This document shows, piece by piece, positions 1 to 9,840 of a stretch of 64,000 bases of DNA (its first letter is position 1; every line of letters begins with the position of its first letter). The DNA is taken from the NCBI RefSeq assembly GCF_002217285.1, contig NZ_MUGW01000025.1, forward strand, positions 62,001-126,000, written 5' to 3'. The translations under genes were made by a program, and so were the position numbers. Source of the stretch: Flavobacterium hercynium. GTDB lineage: Bacteria; Bacteroidota; Bacteroidia; Flavobacteriales; Flavobacteriaceae. The notes below the pieces were generated by a model. That model had not been told where the DNA came from. It did no database searches and worked only from the letters and a program-made list of their open reading frames with translations.

Positions 1-3000
1 GTTCCGGATCAAAATATTTAGCTTTATTAACAAAGAAGAATAAATTTCTTCCCACGATAGAAAAATCAATATTTGCAAATCCTGTGTTTTGTAATACACG
101 TTTTGGTAATGAATAACCAAAAACAAGTTCTCTTAATCTGATGTTTGTAGCATCATAAATAAAAGGCTCTGCTATTGGAGTTCTTTGTCCAATTGCTGTC
201 CAGTATTGTTCTGCTGTAATACTTGTTGTATTTGGAGTGTAAGTAGTTACACCACCGTTTACAGAAGCAACAACTCCATCAACAACAATTCCGCCTTCTC
301 TTCCAGCTAATGTAATATCATTAACCCCTAAACCTGCTTGTCTAGCCTGAGTGTAAGAGATAACTTCTCCACCGATTCTAAAGTCAACTAAGAAACTTAA
401 AGAGAAATCTTTGTATCTGAAATTATTTTTAAGTCCTGCTGTCCAGTCTGGGTTAAAGTTACCTGCACGAACACTAAAGTCAGTTGTTGCTAAAGGAATA
501 CCTGCATCACTTACAATAATATTACCACTAGGGTCTCTTTGGAAACCTTTGATGTATAAATCACCATATTCTCCACCTTTGATAACTTTACTTCTTACTA
601 ACCTTCCTTCACCAATAACCAATTCGTCTCTGTTATCGTAGATAGAAGTAATTTTTGATTTATAAGAAGCGTAGTTTGCTGTAATATCCCAAGAGAAATT
701 TTCTGTCTGAACCGGAGTTGCAGTAAGAGTAAGCTCAATACCTTTATTTTCGATATCTCCACCGTTTAATACCGCTCTTCCTTTAGAAGAAGATTCTGGT
801 GTATTGATGTAGAAAATCTGATCAGCTGTTTTTGTTTGGAAATATGTAAAATCTAATCCTAAACGGTTTTTCAAGAATCTAAAATCAGCTCCAAACTCTG
901 TAGATGTAGACATCTCAGGTTTAAGGTTAGGGTTTTGTGCTGTAGTTTGGTTATATAACATACCACCATTACCACCAATATAAGACAATTGAGAACTTGT
1001 TTGGTAAGGATCTGTATCATTTCCTACTTTAGCATAAGAAGCTCTTAATTTTGTAAAACTGATAACTTCCGGTAAAGTAACCATATCAGAGATTACAGCA
1101 GAAAGACCTGCAGATGGATAGAAGAATGATCTGTTATTTGACGGTAATGCAGAAGACCAGTCATTTCTTGCTGTAACATCCAAGAATAAATAATTTCTGA
1201 ATCCAATTTGAGAGAACCCGTAAACAGAGTTAACTTGTTTTTCTGACATACCAGCAGTAGACTGCACTGTAGCAACATTGATCAAAGAAAAATAGTTTCT
1301 TTTACTTAAAGTACCATTAGACAATAAAGAAGAACTAGATTGTTTTAACATATTGGCACCAGCATTAAGACCTACTGAGAAATCACCGAAATTTTCTTTA
1401 TAAGAAAGTAATGCATCAGTATTAAATTCCGTTACAAGCTCGTAATTATCGCTGTATGAACCTAAGTTATTATTGAATGCTCTGGTTGCATATCTGTTTC
1501 TAACACCTCTGTTAGTCATTTGATCTAAACCTGTTCTTACTTGTAGACTTAATGTATTTGTCATATCATATTTAAGAGATGCAAGACCAATAAATCTGTT
1601 TCTGCTATCTTTACGAGCGTCATCACGTAATGCAGACCAGTAAGGGTTTCCACCTGGAGAACCTGCTTCGTCTATAAAATAATTTTGTTGCAATTGTCCG
1701 GCATTATCAAAATATTCAAAATCTCTGTATTCATTAAATTTAATACTACGAGGCAATAAATAAGCAGAAGTACCAATTGATTCTTCACCTGTTCTTAATA
1801 AATTATCGATTCTCTGAACGATGTAGTTTGTTTTTACATCCAAAGAAAGTTTATCAGATAATTTGCTTGTCAATCTTAAGTTAAGATTGTGTCTGTCTAA
1901 AGCATTACCTCCAACAATACCTTCAGCACGAGTATTAGTGTAAGAGAAATATCCTTGTGCTTTTTCGTTTCCTGAAGTAATAGTTAATGTATTTGCTAAG
2001 TTATATCCTGATTTATAAAAATCTTTAACGTTGTTTGGTTGTGGTGTATAACTTGTAGTCGCAGGACCTGCGTAATTAGGATTACGAGCCAATTGCCATG
2101 CAGAAACCTGGCTTCCGTCTAATCTACCTCCCCAGCTTGATACTGAAATTGGGTTGTAAACACCCTGATCTCCCTGACCGTATTGGTTTTGAAAATTAGT
2201 TAAATTATAAGCTGTAGAAGACATATAATTAGAAGACAATGTAACAGATGTTTTTCCTGCTTTTCCAGATTTAGTTGTAATGATAATAACACCATTACTT
2301 GCTCTGTTTCCATAAAGTGCTGCTGCAGATGGTCCTTTAAGAACTGTCATCGAAGCAATATCTTCGGGGTTGATGTTTGAAATACCGTCAGGTTGTGTGG
2401 TTCCTCCTGTATCGATATCCGGGTTACCTGTAGTTGTTCCGTTACTAATTGGCACACCATCTACTACATATAATGGTTGGTTATTACCATTTAGCGATCT
2501 GTTACCCCTTAATGTAATTCTTGATGAACTACCTACACCATTTGAAGTTGTAGAGTAATTAAGTCCGGCAACTTTACCGGAAAGTGAGTTGGCAACGTTT
2601 AATGATCTAGCCTGAGAAACCTCTGCTACGTCGATGTTTTGAGCTGAATATGTAATGGCTTTTTTCTCTCTCTTGATACCAAGAGCCGTTACTACTACCT
2701 CTCCTAACTGTTGTGTCGATCCACCTAAACCTACGTTTATTGTAGTTTGACCTGCAACAGGAATTTCTTGCGGAGCAGATCCAACATAAGTAAACACTAA
2801 AACTGCTGCTGCATTAGGAACATTAATACTGTACTTACCATCAAAATCTGTGGAAACACTAGTTCTTGTTCCTTTTACGACAACATTCGCTCCCGGGATT
2901 GGAATTCCGCTGGTAGCATCTGTGATCGTTCCTTTTACTGTTGTCTGAGCTTGTAGACTTTGAAATCCGAACAAGCAAACTACAAACAGTAATTTTAGTA

Positions 3001-3013
3001 CATCTTTAATCAT
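1..3013 (-). CDS. SusC/RagA-family TonB-dependent outer-membrane transporter (3' part cut by window edge)
   Basis: Outer-membrane TonB-dependent transporter that would import oligosaccharides together with a SusD-like surface lipoprotein. About 1004 codons are visible from the ATG at 3013, with no stop before the left edge, so the end of the barrel lies outside. A signal peptide covers residues 1-22 (ends LQAQ). A carboxypeptidase-regulatory-like domain follows at about 24-105, then the plug, with typical SusC signatures such as PLYVVDGVPI and AALYGNRASNGVI. There is no N-terminal STN domain, so it is not a FecA-like signalling receptor, unlike the SusC at 54006. A hairpin at 3099-3138 separates it from the upstream glycosidase genes, so it probably has its own promoter. 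A TAAATTTA motif is present upstream, but I could not pair it with a -33 element. Its SusD partner is expected to the left of position 1. The family is certain; the substrate is not. Confidence 0.93.
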   Translation of the reverse strand, partial: MIKDVLKLLFVVCLFGFQSLQAQTTVKGTITDATSGIPIPGANVVVKGTRTSVSTDFDGKYSINVPNAAAVLVFTYVGSAPQEIPVAGQTTINVGLGGSTQQLGEVVVTALGIKREKKAITYSAQNIDVAEVSQARSLNVANSLSGKVAGLNYSTTSNGVGSSSRITLRGNRSLNGNNQPLYVVDGVPISNGTTTGNPDIDTGGTTQPDGISNINPEDIASMTVLKGPSAAALYGNRASNGVIIITTKSGKAGKTSVTLSSNYMSSTAYNLTNFQNQYGQGDQGVYNPISVSSWGGRLDGSQVSAWQLARNPNYAGPATTSYTPQPNNVKDFYKSGYNLANTLTITSGNEKAQGYFSYTNTRAEGIVGGNALDRHNLNLRLTSKLSDKLSLDVKTNYIVQRIDNLLRTGEESIGTSAYLLPRSIKFNEYRDFEYFDNAGQLQQNYFIDEAGSPGGNPYWSALRDDARKDSRNRFIGLASLKYDMTNTLSLQVRTGLDQMTNRGVRNRYATRAFNNNLGSYSDNYELVTEFNTDALLSYKENFGDFSVGLNAGANMLKQSSSSLLSNGTLSKRNYFSLINVATVQSTAGMSEKQVNSVYGFSQIGFRNYLFLDVTARNDWSSALPSNNRSFFYPSAGLSAVISDMVTLPEVISFTKLRASYAKVGNDTDPYQTSSQLSYIGGNGGMLYNQTTAQNPNLKPEMSTSTEFGADFRFLKNRLGLDFTYFQTKTADQIFYINTPESSSKGRAVLNGGDIENKGIELTLTATPVQTENFSWDITANYASYKSKITSIYDNRDELVIGEGRLVRSKVIKGGEYGDLYIKGFQRDPSGNIIVSDAGIPLATTDFSVRAGNFNPDWTAGLKNNFRYKDFSLSFLVDFRIGGEVISYTQARQAGLGVNDITLAGREGGIVVDGVVASVNGGVTTYTPNTTSITAEQYWTAIGQRTPIAEPFIYDATNIRLRELVFGYSLPKRVLQNTGFANIDFSIVGRNLFFFVNKAKYFDPE

Positions 3014-3098
3014 ATAGTTGTTTTTTGAGTTAATAACATGTTAAATTTACTGATACGGTTTGTTAACTAAATCATTATTTCGACAAATGACAATTTTG

Positions 3099-3138
3099 AA
3101 AAGGCGTTGGTAAACTTTTCGTTTACAACGCCTTTTTT
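3099..3138 (-). terminator. Intrinsic terminator after the GH3 gene
   Basis: The arms AAAAGGCGTTGGTAAAC and GTTTACAACGCCTTTT pair around a 5-base loop with one bulged base. T-runs flank both sides, so it could work in either direction. It lies 125 bp past the stop of the GH3 gene and about 85 bp before the SusC start. It would therefore end the minus-strand glycosidase transcript. Confidence 0.75.
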
Positions 3139-3263
3139 TGTACTTAAAATCCTTACGTTTTCTGGGCTAACGCGATAATAATCTATGCATTTTACGAATT
3201 AAAAAATAAGATTCTACAAAAAACACTTAAATCATTAAAGATTCTTCTATTTGTGAGGCTCAA

Positions 3264-5924
3264 CTATTCGATCACCTTAAAACTTGTTTTTAACACATCT
3301 ACAACGTTTCCGCCAACCATAATGTTAAAATCTCCCGGCTCTACTACTCTTTTCATCTCACGATTCCATAAAGACAGCTCATCAGCAGTTAACGTAAATT
3401 CTACTTTTTGTGTTTCGCCTTTTTTAATAAATAAGCGTTTGAAACCTTTTAATGTTTTTTCCGGAGTGGTTACACTACTATAAATATCATTAATGTATAA
3501 TTGTACTACTTCATCTCCATCAAAGTTTCCTGTATTCTTAACATCTACTGTTACTTTCAACTCTCCATCTTTTTTAATTTCTTTAGCACTTACGGTAAGA
3601 TTAGAATAAGCAAAAGTGGTATAACTCAATCCATAACCAAAATTGTACAACGGATTTTCGCTTTCGCTAACATAACGGTGTATTGCAGATGGTTTTTGGT
3701 TATAATATATAGGTAGCTGTCCAACTGATTTTGGAACTGTAATTGGTAATCTTCCACCCGGGTTGTAATTTCCGAATAAAACATCAGCTACAGCTGTACC
3801 TCCTGCTTCACCAGGGAACCAAGCTTCTACCAATGCCGGAATGTTTTCGCTAATCCAGTTTGTAGAAAGCGGACGACCGTTTAATAGTACACAAACTACA
3901 GGAGTTCCTGTTTTTCTGATCGCTTCGATAAGTTCTTGCTGCATTCCGTGTAGGTCTAATGAAGCAACATCTCTGTTTTCTTCTACCAATTCATTTGATT
4001 CTCCTAAAACAACAATAGCAACATCTGCTTGTTTAGCGATATCAATAGCAGGTTGGAAATTTACTTTCTCTAAATTCCAACGCAAGTGTGCTCTGGCTCC
4101 CCAGCCTCCTTCCCACATTTCTATGCGAACTTTATATTTTTTTCCTGCTTCAATATTTTTTGGTGTCGTTACCATACTTGTAGCACCTTTAGTCCAGTTG
4201 TCGATCACCAATTGATCGTCGATCCACATTCTGATTCCGTCATCAGAACTTAAACCCAACCAGCCATCAAAAGATTTTTCTGATTGTATGTAACCTGTCC
4301 AACGAATAGAAAAATCATCATCTGTAACACCATCACCAGGAGACCAAGGCCAGTCAAACTCCAATTGATTGTCAATACGAGTCAATGCCGGAGTTCCTTC
4401 TACGTTTCTGTTATTGAAATATTCTCCTTTTAATCCGTTTTTAGAACCATCCGGTGTAAACAAAAATTTCGATGGAATAATTTGTCCTTTTACAATCAAT
4501 GAAACACCTTCTTCATAAAGTACTTTTGTTTCCGGGCTAACCACTTGTTTAACTCCTTCTAAAACAGTTGTACCCACTTTATTTTTTACTGCATATCCTC
4601 CTAATCTTGAAGCATCTGCATTTGGTCCGATCACCGCTACGGTTTTAATATCTTTTTTAAGAGGAAGTGTACTGTTATCATTTTTTAATAAAACAATAGA
4701 CTTACGTCCTGCTTCTAAAGCTACATCCTGATTTTCTTTGGTATGAAAACGCTCTTTAATTAAGTTTTTATCTGTGTATGGATTTTCGAATAATCCCAAT
4801 AAAAATTTCAATCTCAAAACACCACCTGCAGCACGATCAATTTGCTCCATGGTCAGTTTCTTTTCATTAACCAATTCTATGATGCTAGTTTGCCAAAATT
4901 CATTTGTGAAATCGTAAAACTGCATGTCAACACCAGAAGAAACAGCTTCTCTAATACTTTCTTTAGGTGAACTTGCTACGTAATGCGTTGTTTGAAGGTA
5001 TTTGATAGCACCTAAATCTGAAACTACAATTCCTTTAAAACCCCATTCTTTTCTCAATACATCTGTTAGCAGCCATTTGTTAGCAGCACAAGGAATTCCG
5101 TCTAACTCTGAGTACGCACACATTGTTCCTAAAGCACCGCCTTTTCTAAATGCTTTTTCGAAAGACGGAAGGTGATCTTCACGCGCAGAACGTTCTCCTA
5201 CCAAGATTGGAGAAGAATTTCCTCCTGCTTGCGGAATACCGTGAACGGCAAAGTGTTTTGGTTCTGCAATAATAGAACGATCAGATTTTAAATCGTTTCC
5301 TTGCATTCCTTTAATCATTGCTGTACCAATTTCGCTGTTTAAATACGCATCTTCACCAAAAGTTTCTGCAACTCTTCCCCAACGTGGTTCACGACCTAAA
5401 TCTAAGTTTGGACCAAAACCAAAATGAACACCATGTGCTCTGGCTTCGGCACCAATAACTTTTCCAACTCTGTCCATTAAACCGGTATCCCAGGTTGCGC
5501 CAAGTCCAATGTTCATTGGGAAAGCTGTACTTCCGTCATCTAAGTAACCGTGAAGCATCTCGCACATAATAAGCGCAGGAATTCCCCATTTGTTCTTTTT
5601 AATTACTTCGCTTTGAAGGTCGTTGATCATTTTTGCTGAGCGAGGATACAAATCATGAATGGCTCCAATTCCTAAATTTCCAATTTTAACGCCTGATTTT
5701 GATTTAGAGAAATCTTCTTTTTCTTTAAAAAATTCTCCTTTGTACATATCCATCTGACGCACCTTTTCTTCAAGGCTCATGCGGCTTAGTAAGTCTGTAA
5801 CTCTTTCTTCAACAGGTATTTTTGCATCCTGATACGGATATTTTTTCTGCGAATAACCCTGGTTATAAAAACCAACAGCCATTACAAATATAATGGCTGT
5901 TTTTTTAATTCTTAGTTGTAACAT
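3264..5924 (-). CDS. GH3 beta-glycosidase with inserted PA14 domain
   Basis: Secreted glycoside hydrolase of family GH3, which releases terminal beta-linked sugars from glycans. The 886-residue protein has a signal peptide (1-25). The GH3 N-terminal barrel spans about 40-380 and carries KHFAVHG (about 223-229) and the nucleophile Asp303 in VVSDLGA. The C-terminal alpha/beta domain (about 405-760) is interrupted by a PA14 domain (about 498-620, with GEYFNN and WLGLSSDDG). A fibronectin-III-like domain closes the protein. Beta-glucosidase or beta-xylosidase is the usual activity of this architecture. NagZ-type N-acetylglucosaminidase is unlikely because the KHFPGHG...DSH signature is absent. 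It is the last gene of the minus-strand run and lies 13 bp after the GH92 gene. In an N-glycan locus, removal of core beta-1,2-xylose is a possible role, but this is inference. Confidence 0.93.
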   Translation of the reverse strand: MLQLRIKKTAIIFVMAVGFYNQGYSQKKYPYQDAKIPVEERVTDLLSRMSLEEKVRQMDMYKGEFFKEKEDFSKSKSGVKIGNLGIGAIHDLYPRSAKMINDLQSEVIKKNKWGIPALIMCEMLHGYLDDGSTAFPMNIGLGATWDTGLMDRVGKVIGAEARAHGVHFGFGPNLDLGREPRWGRVAETFGEDAYLNSEIGTAMIKGMQGNDLKSDRSIIAEPKHFAVHGIPQAGGNSSPILVGERSAREDHLPSFEKAFRKGGALGTMCAYSELDGIPCAANKWLLTDVLRKEWGFKGIVVSDLGAIKYLQTTHYVASSPKESIREAVSSGVDMQFYDFTNEFWQTSIIELVNEKKLTMEQIDRAAGGVLRLKFLLGLFENPYTDKNLIKERFHTKENQDVALEAGRKSIVLLKNDNSTLPLKKDIKTVAVIGPNADASRLGGYAVKNKVGTTVLEGVKQVVSPETKVLYEEGVSLIVKGQIIPSKFLFTPDGSKNGLKGEYFNNRNVEGTPALTRIDNQLEFDWPWSPGDGVTDDDFSIRWTGYIQSEKSFDGWLGLSSDDGIRMWIDDQLVIDNWTKGATSMVTTPKNIEAGKKYKVRIEMWEGGWGARAHLRWNLEKVNFQPAIDIAKQADVAIVVLGESNELVEENRDVASLDLHGMQQELIEAIRKTGTPVVCVLLNGRPLSTNWISENIPALVEAWFPGEAGGTAVADVLFGNYNPGGRLPITVPKSVGQLPIYYNQKPSAIHRYVSESENPLYNFGYGLSYTTFAYSNLTVSAKEIKKDGELKVTVDVKNTGNFDGDEVVQLYINDIYSSVTTPEKTLKGFKRLFIKKGETQKVEFTLTADELSLWNREMKRVVEPGDFNIMVGGNVVDVLKTSFKVIE

Positions 5925-5937
5925 ATTGTGTTGTTTT

Positions 5938-8178
5938 TTAATTTTGAATCACTTTCAGCATTGTTCCGTTTACAAATTCATCGTGAGAGATAAAGAAACT
6001 GTTCAATGATTTTCCGTTTATTTCAATAGAATTGATTTTTCCGTCATTGTTGATTTGTCTTTGAATTACAATGCTATCTTTTTTATAATATCTTGGATCT
6101 AATTTGATCGTAATTCTATGAAAAAGTGGTGCTGTAATCGTATAAATTGGATCTCCCGGTGATATCGGGTAAATTCCCATCATTGAATAAACCAACCAAG
6201 CCGACATTGTTCCGGTGTCGTCATTCCCCGGCAATCCTTTTGGTGCATTTTGGAAATATTCTGCAACCAATTTTTTCACCATTTCCTGACTTTTCCATTC
6301 CTCACCTTTTACATAATTGAATAAATACGGATTAGCAATATCTGGCTCATTCGCCATATCAAATTGTTTGGTATCAAAGACTTTTTGCAATTGCTCAGAA
6401 AAAACTTTTTCACCGCCCATTAATTTGATTAATCCTTTCATATCATGTGGTACCATAAAAGCATATTGCCAGGCATTACCTTCGATGAAACCAACATTTT
6501 CCTCAAAATTAGCACCAGAATTCGGATCAAAAGGCTCGTACCATTTTCCGTTTGGCAATCTTGGTCGAAGTAACTTTAAATCCTTGTCAAATAATTTTTG
6601 GTACGAAAGGGAACGTTTCGTAAAACGCTTATAATCATCTTTTTCGCCTAAAGCTTTCGCTAAAAGGGAAATAGCATAATCAGAAGTATTATATTCCTGC
6701 GTTGTAGAAACCGGCCCTTTAAAATTCGTGCTTAAATATCCTTTCTCGATATATTCTTTAAGACCGGGACGCAACGGATTGTTCTCCATTTTATCGGCCC
6801 CTTTTAACATAGCATAATATGCTTTGTAAATATCAAAATCCTGAATACCTTTCAAACAGGCGTCGACGATAACAATACTTGCCGGATCTCCAACCATGGT
6901 AAAAGTTTCTGTTGAATTCAATTCCCATTTTGGCAACCAGCCGTTTTCATCATACATGTCTAACATGCTTTTTATCATATCTGATTGCTGTTTAGGATAT
7001 ACTAAAGACATTAACTGATGCACATTTCGATAGGTATCCCACAAAGAAAACGTCGTATAGCGCGTTCCATCTGTTTTAGCAATCTTGCTTCTTTTTATTA
7101 CTGGATATTCTCCGTTAACGTCATTTAAAACATTAGGGTGAATTAAAGTGTGATACAATGCAGTATAAAAAATAGTATTTTCATCTTTTGTACCTCCTTC
7201 GACTAAAATTTTAGAAAGTTCTTCGTTCCATTCGTCGCGCGTTTCTTTATAAACGGTTTCAAACGATTTGTTTCCGGTTTCTTTTTCTAAGTTTTCACGT
7301 GCATTGGCAATGCTCACATACGAAACCCCAATTTTCACTTCTACAACTTCTTGTTTATCAAATTTATAAGTAAAATAAGTTCCAATACTATCTCCAACAA
7401 CCGTTTTAATGGTGTTGTTCATCATTCTGGTTTTGCCGTTGTATGTCATCCATTGTGCTTCGACGCCTTTATAATTTGGTGTTTTTTTCCAAACACCGAA
7501 TTTAGCTGCGGGTTTAGAAAACTTTGCCACAAAATAAATTGGATAAGCATCTTCGGGACTATTATAACAAAACGAACCTACAGAACGCATTCCTTCGATT
7601 TCTGTCGAAGAAACGACTCTGACCATTGCTCCTTCTTCATTTGTTAAACCCAAACCAAGATTTAATAAAATATTGGATTGTCCTTTCGGAAATGTAAATT
7701 TACTCACACCCACTCTTTTGGATGCTGTAAATTCGCCTTTTACATTATATTTATCCAGATCTACGCTGTAATAACCTGCTTTTGCAACTTCATTTTTATA
7801 CGTTGAACCGTATTTTAAATGATCTATTTCTAAAGCTCCTGTTGTCGGCATTAGCAAAAGAACTCCTAATTCAGGACAACCGACACCACTTATATTGACC
7901 TGACTAAATCCGGTTAAAAACGTATTTTCTTTTACATACGGATTAGAGAGCCACTGACTGTCTTTCTCTAATTTATTCTGAGGTCCAGCCACATTAAACG
8001 GGCTTATGCTTGCCATTCCCCTTGGCGCAATTGGTCCTGGAAAAGTAGCTCCATAATTAGAAGTTCCAATAAACGGATTTACAAAATCCACAGGTTCTTG
8101 TGCAAAAATTGTAATGCTAAAAAACAGCATGCAAAAAATACATGCTGTTTGAATTGTTGTCTTTTTTAGTAAAACCAT
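5938..8178 (-). CDS. GH92 alpha-mannosidase (secreted)
   Basis: Family GH92 exo-alpha-mannosidase, a calcium-dependent inverting enzyme family acting on mannose of N-glycans. The 746-residue protein has a signal peptide (about 1-26, ending TIFAQ) and then the family opening FVNPFIGTSNYG. The N-terminal beta-sandwich covers roughly 30-270 and the (alpha/alpha)6 catalytic domain roughly 290-740. Visible family blocks are TTFSLWDTYRNVH, MANEPDIANPYLFNY and GNDDTGTMSAW. Length is normal for the family. It lies 6 bp after the GH29 gene and 13 bp before GH3, so the three are almost certainly co-transcribed. A second, only distantly similar GH92 gene is at 21878, which suggests two linkage specificities. 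The exact mannose linkage cannot be read from the sequence. Confidence 0.95.
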   Translation of the reverse strand: MVLLKKTTIQTACIFCMLFFSITIFAQEPVDFVNPFIGTSNYGATFPGPIAPRGMASISPFNVAGPQNKLEKDSQWLSNPYVKENTFLTGFSQVNISGVGCPELGVLLLMPTTGALEIDHLKYGSTYKNEVAKAGYYSVDLDKYNVKGEFTASKRVGVSKFTFPKGQSNILLNLGLGLTNEEGAMVRVVSSTEIEGMRSVGSFCYNSPEDAYPIYFVAKFSKPAAKFGVWKKTPNYKGVEAQWMTYNGKTRMMNNTIKTVVGDSIGTYFTYKFDKQEVVEVKIGVSYVSIANARENLEKETGNKSFETVYKETRDEWNEELSKILVEGGTKDENTIFYTALYHTLIHPNVLNDVNGEYPVIKRSKIAKTDGTRYTTFSLWDTYRNVHQLMSLVYPKQQSDMIKSMLDMYDENGWLPKWELNSTETFTMVGDPASIVIVDACLKGIQDFDIYKAYYAMLKGADKMENNPLRPGLKEYIEKGYLSTNFKGPVSTTQEYNTSDYAISLLAKALGEKDDYKRFTKRSLSYQKLFDKDLKLLRPRLPNGKWYEPFDPNSGANFEENVGFIEGNAWQYAFMVPHDMKGLIKLMGGEKVFSEQLQKVFDTKQFDMANEPDIANPYLFNYVKGEEWKSQEMVKKLVAEYFQNAPKGLPGNDDTGTMSAWLVYSMMGIYPISPGDPIYTITAPLFHRITIKLDPRYYKKDSIVIQRQINNDGKINSIEINGKSLNSFFISHDEFVNGTMLKVIQN

Positions 8179-8184
8179 ATTCGT

Positions 8185-9669
8185 TTATCTGTTAATAGCT
8201 TCGATTTTTAAAGTCCATGCTTCTTTTGCAGGCAAATTATTTCTCAAACTTTCCGGAATAATTACTTTAAATCCTGACGCTTCTTTTGTCCATTTTAGGT
8301 TTATTTTCGATCCTAACATCGTAATTTTAGTTCCTTTTTTAGGATTAATTGATTTCACAATTACTTCAGCAGGAGTTTTATCTTCTCCTTCTTTTGCTAA
8401 ATAAAAGGCAAATACATTTCCGGCTTTATTTTGTGTAAAACAAATGTTGTCTTCTTTAAAAGGCTCAATTGGTTTTGTCTCGTAAATTGCTACACTGTTT
8501 ACTTTCATCCAATCTGCATAAGCAGCTAATAAATCATAAGCACCTTGCTGCCATTCTCCTTCAGGACTTGGAGCAACGTTCAATAATAAATTTCCACCTT
8601 TTGCTACAATATCTACCAACATGTGAATACCTTGTCTTCCTGTCATGTATTGTGCATCCGGAGTATAAGACCATCCTCCGCCGGAAGTAATACAAGATTC
8701 CCAAGGATAAGGCAACGTTTTAGCAGGAACGCGGCCTTCCGGAGTTAAATAGTTCTGGTTTTTTCCATGAACGGCTCTGTCTACTACGATCAATCCCGGT
8801 TGTTTTGCACGTGCTTTTACAACCAATTCATCCATTTTAACATCCTGATCTACTACTCTATGTTTGATAAAACCATTTTTAGATTCGTTTTCAGCAAACT
8901 TAAGATCGTAGTTTTCTTTTATGTATTGATGATCACTTTTTGCTACCCATCCTCCATCTAACCATAAGATATCAACTTTACCATAATTCGTAAGGATTTC
9001 TAAAATTTGATTGTGTGTAAAATCAACATATTTTTGCCATTTTTCAGGATATAAAGACGGATCGTAATTTACGTTTCTGTCGAATGGTGGAAAGTATGGA
9101 TCCCAATAGTTTTCGTTATGCCAGTCTGGTTTAGAGAAATAAGCACCTGTTGAAATGTTTTCGGTTCTAAAAGCATTAAAAACTTCTTTTAAAATATCTG
9201 CTTTTGGATTTGTACTAAACGGAACATCTTTATTTGTTACTTTATAATCAGAATATTGTGTGTCGTACATATTAAATCCGTCATGGTGTTTTGTTGTAAA
9301 AACCATGTATTTCATACCAGCTGCTTTTGCTGCTTTTGCCCATTTTGCAGGATCAAATTTTGTTGGATTAAAAGTTTTTCTTAAACCTTCGTAATCGGCT
9401 ACGTAATCATTGTAATTAGCGGGATTACTTCCTTTTTTACGTTCACACCATCCATAATCTTCAGGACATATTGACCATGATTCTACAATTCCCCATTGGC
9501 TATACGTTCCCCAATGCATTAATAGTCCAAATTTTTTGCCTTGCCATTGCTCTAAATTTTTCAACACTAGCGGATCCGTTTCCGGTACATAGCGCTCATC
9601 CTCATAAATGGCCTGCGAAAACATTTGAACCGAAAATAACATCGCGATTATGATTATTCCTCTTTTCAT
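8185..9669 (-). CDS. GH29 alpha-L-fucosidase, compact form
   Basis: Retaining alpha-L-fucosidase of family GH29, here a 494-residue single catalytic unit with a short C-terminal beta domain. A signal peptide is at 1-19 (ends QMFSQ). The barrel shows FGLLMHWGTYSQWG (about 47-60), the TTKHHDGFNMYDT block (about 125-137) and the nucleophile Asp238 in ILWLDGGW. This resembles the broad-specificity GH29-A type more than the larger second GH29 at 28473, so the two may take different fucose linkages. It starts a tight run with GH92 and GH3. The 170 bp upstream contains only short repeats, so the run may still be joined to GH20. Confidence 0.94.
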   Translation of the reverse strand: MKRGIIIIAMLFSVQMFSQAIYEDERYVPETDPLVLKNLEQWQGKKFGLLMHWGTYSQWGIVESWSICPEDYGWCERKKGSNPANYNDYVADYEGLRKTFNPTKFDPAKWAKAAKAAGMKYMVFTTKHHDGFNMYDTQYSDYKVTNKDVPFSTNPKADILKEVFNAFRTENISTGAYFSKPDWHNENYWDPYFPPFDRNVNYDPSLYPEKWQKYVDFTHNQILEILTNYGKVDILWLDGGWVAKSDHQYIKENYDLKFAENESKNGFIKHRVVDQDVKMDELVVKARAKQPGLIVVDRAVHGKNQNYLTPEGRVPAKTLPYPWESCITSGGGWSYTPDAQYMTGRQGIHMLVDIVAKGGNLLLNVAPSPEGEWQQGAYDLLAAYADWMKVNSVAIYETKPIEPFKEDNICFTQNKAGNVFAFYLAKEGEDKTPAEVIVKSINPKKGTKITMLGSKINLKWTKEASGFKVIIPESLRNNLPAKEAWTLKIEAINR

Positions 9670-9710
9670 TTTTACTCTTTTTATTGTTTGTTGTTTTAGT
9701 TTTTCTTTTG

Positions 9711-9787
9711 TTAGTGCTTAGTAATTAGTTCTTAGTACTTAGTGCTTAGCTGTTGGTAATTAGTAGTTAGTGCTTAGTTTGTAGTTA
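9711..9787. repeat. Heptanucleotide micro-array (TTAGTNN x 11)
   Basis: Eleven consecutive 7-bp units on the plus strand read TTAGTGC, TTAGTAA, TTAGTTC, TTAGTAC, TTAGTGC, TTAGCTG, TTGGTAA, TTAGTAG, TTAGTGC, TTAGTTT and GTAGTTA. The period is strict while the last two bases vary. It lies between the GH20 stop and the GH29 start and has no coding potential. Confidence 0.85.
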
Positions 9788-9798
9788 AAATCATTAAT

Positions 9799-9840
9799 TC
9801 ACAACTCACAATTCACAATTCACAACTCGCCATTCACAAT
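9799..9840. repeat. Heptanucleotide micro-array (TCACAAY x 6)
   Basis: Six 7-bp units read TCACAAC, TCACAAT, TCACAAT, TCACAAC, TCGCCAT and TCACAAT on the plus strand, ending at the stop codon of the GH20 gene. This is a second unit family with the same period as the neighbouring TTAGTNN array. Confidence 0.85.

Noticed and set aside
3841..4215. Plus-strand ORF of 124 residues
   Set aside because: Antisense shadow of the GH3 gene, whose frame is fully explained by conserved domains.
3264..5924. GH3 as NagZ-type beta-N-acetylglucosaminidase
   Set aside because: The KHFPGHG and DSH features of NagZ are absent and the protein has the two-domain PA14 architecture of glucosidase/xylosidase types.
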